Origin: Aestuariivita sp. | GTDB lineage: Bacteria > Pseudomonadota > Alphaproteobacteria > Rhodobacterales > Rhodobacteraceae | NCBI GenBank assembly: GCA_018401465.1 | Contig: JAGYKE010000004.1 | Span: forward strand, 930,001-994,000 | Length of the DNA: 64,000 nucleotides | Direction of reading: 5' to 3' | In this document: piece after piece, positions 63,808 through 64,000 of the stretch | How the letters are laid out: every line of letters begins with the position of its first letter | How positions within the stretch are numbered: the first letter of the stretch is position 1 | Program-made: the position numbers and the translations under genes | Notes under the pieces: model-generated | Database searches by the model: none | What the model was told of the DNA's origin: nothing | Seen by the model: only the letters and a program-made list of their open reading frames with translations

Positions 63808-64000
63808 TCAGGCGCCGAGTTTCGGGATCTTGTGCGCGCCGGTTGCGAAGCCGATGTGTTTTTGCTCCATGTAGAAGTCGAAGGACCAGTCGCCCCCGTC
63901 ACGTCCGATGCCGCTGGCCTTGACGCCGCCGAAGGGCGTGGGCAGGTGGCGGACGTTTTCGCTGTTCACCCACATCATGCCCGCTTCCAGACGATCCGTC
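63808..64000 (-). CDS. hpaE: 5-carboxymethyl-2-hydroxymuconate semialdehyde dehydrogenase (C-terminal part)
   Basis: Partial; the rest lies beyond base 64000. The visible 63 C-terminal codons read LEAGMMWVNSENVRHLPTPF and GVKASGIGRDGGDWSFDFYM, ending HKIPKLGA. This is the classic aldehyde dehydrogenase end, and the WVNSENVRHLPTPFGGVKAS form is that of HpaE. Position before hpaD fits the homoprotocatechuate order. It oxidises the ring-cleavage semialdehyde. Confidence 0.85.
   Translation of the reverse strand, partial: TDRLEAGMMWVNSENVRHLPTPFGGVKASGIGRDGGDWSFDFYMEQKHIGFATGAHKIPKLGA

Overview
The window reads as chromosomal DNA of a marine-type alphaproteobacterium of the order Rhodobacterales (Roseobacter/Paracoccaceae type). 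The evidence is the high GC content, tight ATGA and TGATG gene overlaps, a TAXI-type TRAP transporter, a Rhodobacterales-style YjbF/YjbH/OPX exopolysaccharide block, and the familiar gpmI–envC–ctpA and accD–folC neighbourhoods. It is densely coding, with about 55 genes. No non-coding gap exceeds 300 bases, and I saw no rRNA, tRNA, CRISPR array, transposase, integrase or prophage.

Layout. 1–4.9 kb (minus): rRNA pseudouridine synthase (cut by the window edge), YjbR-like protein, a lower-GC GIY-YIG protein, DNA polymerase I, a DUF2459 protein and a complex-I-type zinc finger. 4.9–9.7 kb: an exporter ATPase without its permease, an array of four related hairpins, an SOS-type site and an orphan, C-terminally shortened error-prone polymerase DnaE2, then a convergent PP-type phosphatase. 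9.9–19.9 kb: exopolysaccharide block with YjbH, YjbF, an outer-membrane export protein, a sugar transferase interrupted by an in-frame amber codon, a Wzc/ExoP-like chain-length kinase, GDP-fucose genes (fcl, gmd) and an RfaH/NusG-like antiterminator. 20.0–23.6 kb: small acidic protein, katG and divergent oxyR. 23.6–28.8 kb: tamB and tamA. 28.9–29.9 kb: periplasmic histidine phosphatase and a phasin. 29.9–33.7 kb: a molybdenum hydroxylase operon (FAD, 2Fe-2S and Mo subunits) ending in a MoaD-like gene.

33.9–41.7 kb: a 27-residue membrane peptide with its own terminator; an aminotransferase plus glutamine-synthetase-like pair; a DMT transporter; YegP; an MFS transporter; a UDP-glucuronate-epimerase-like gene with VanZ; and a GfcA/YjbE-like secreted protein. 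41.9–45.9 kb: gpmI, an EnvC-like factor and ctpA. 46.0–48.8 kb: TAXI TRAP transporter. 48.8–52.4 kb: two lineage-specific hypotheticals, a lipoprotein and ilvD. 52.6–58.8 kb: a 1029-residue ABC-exporter-shaped protein whose nucleotide-binding domain has lost every catalytic motif and carries a C-terminal cyclic-nucleotide-binding-like domain, followed by a CPBP membrane protease, accD and folC. 58.8–64 kb (minus): homoprotocatechuate meta-cleavage genes (hpaE fragment, hpaD, an aromatic amino acid decarboxylase-like gene, FAH-family hpaG, hpaH, hpaI).

The most unusual items are the catalytically dead ABC/cNMP-like fusion paired with a membrane protease, the amber codon in the initiating sugar transferase, the orphan DnaE2 lacking its usual C-terminal region behind a hairpin array, the MoaD-like gene locked into a molybdenum hydroxylase operon, and the tiny membrane gene with its own terminator. 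All functional calls come from reading motifs by eye; no database search was run.
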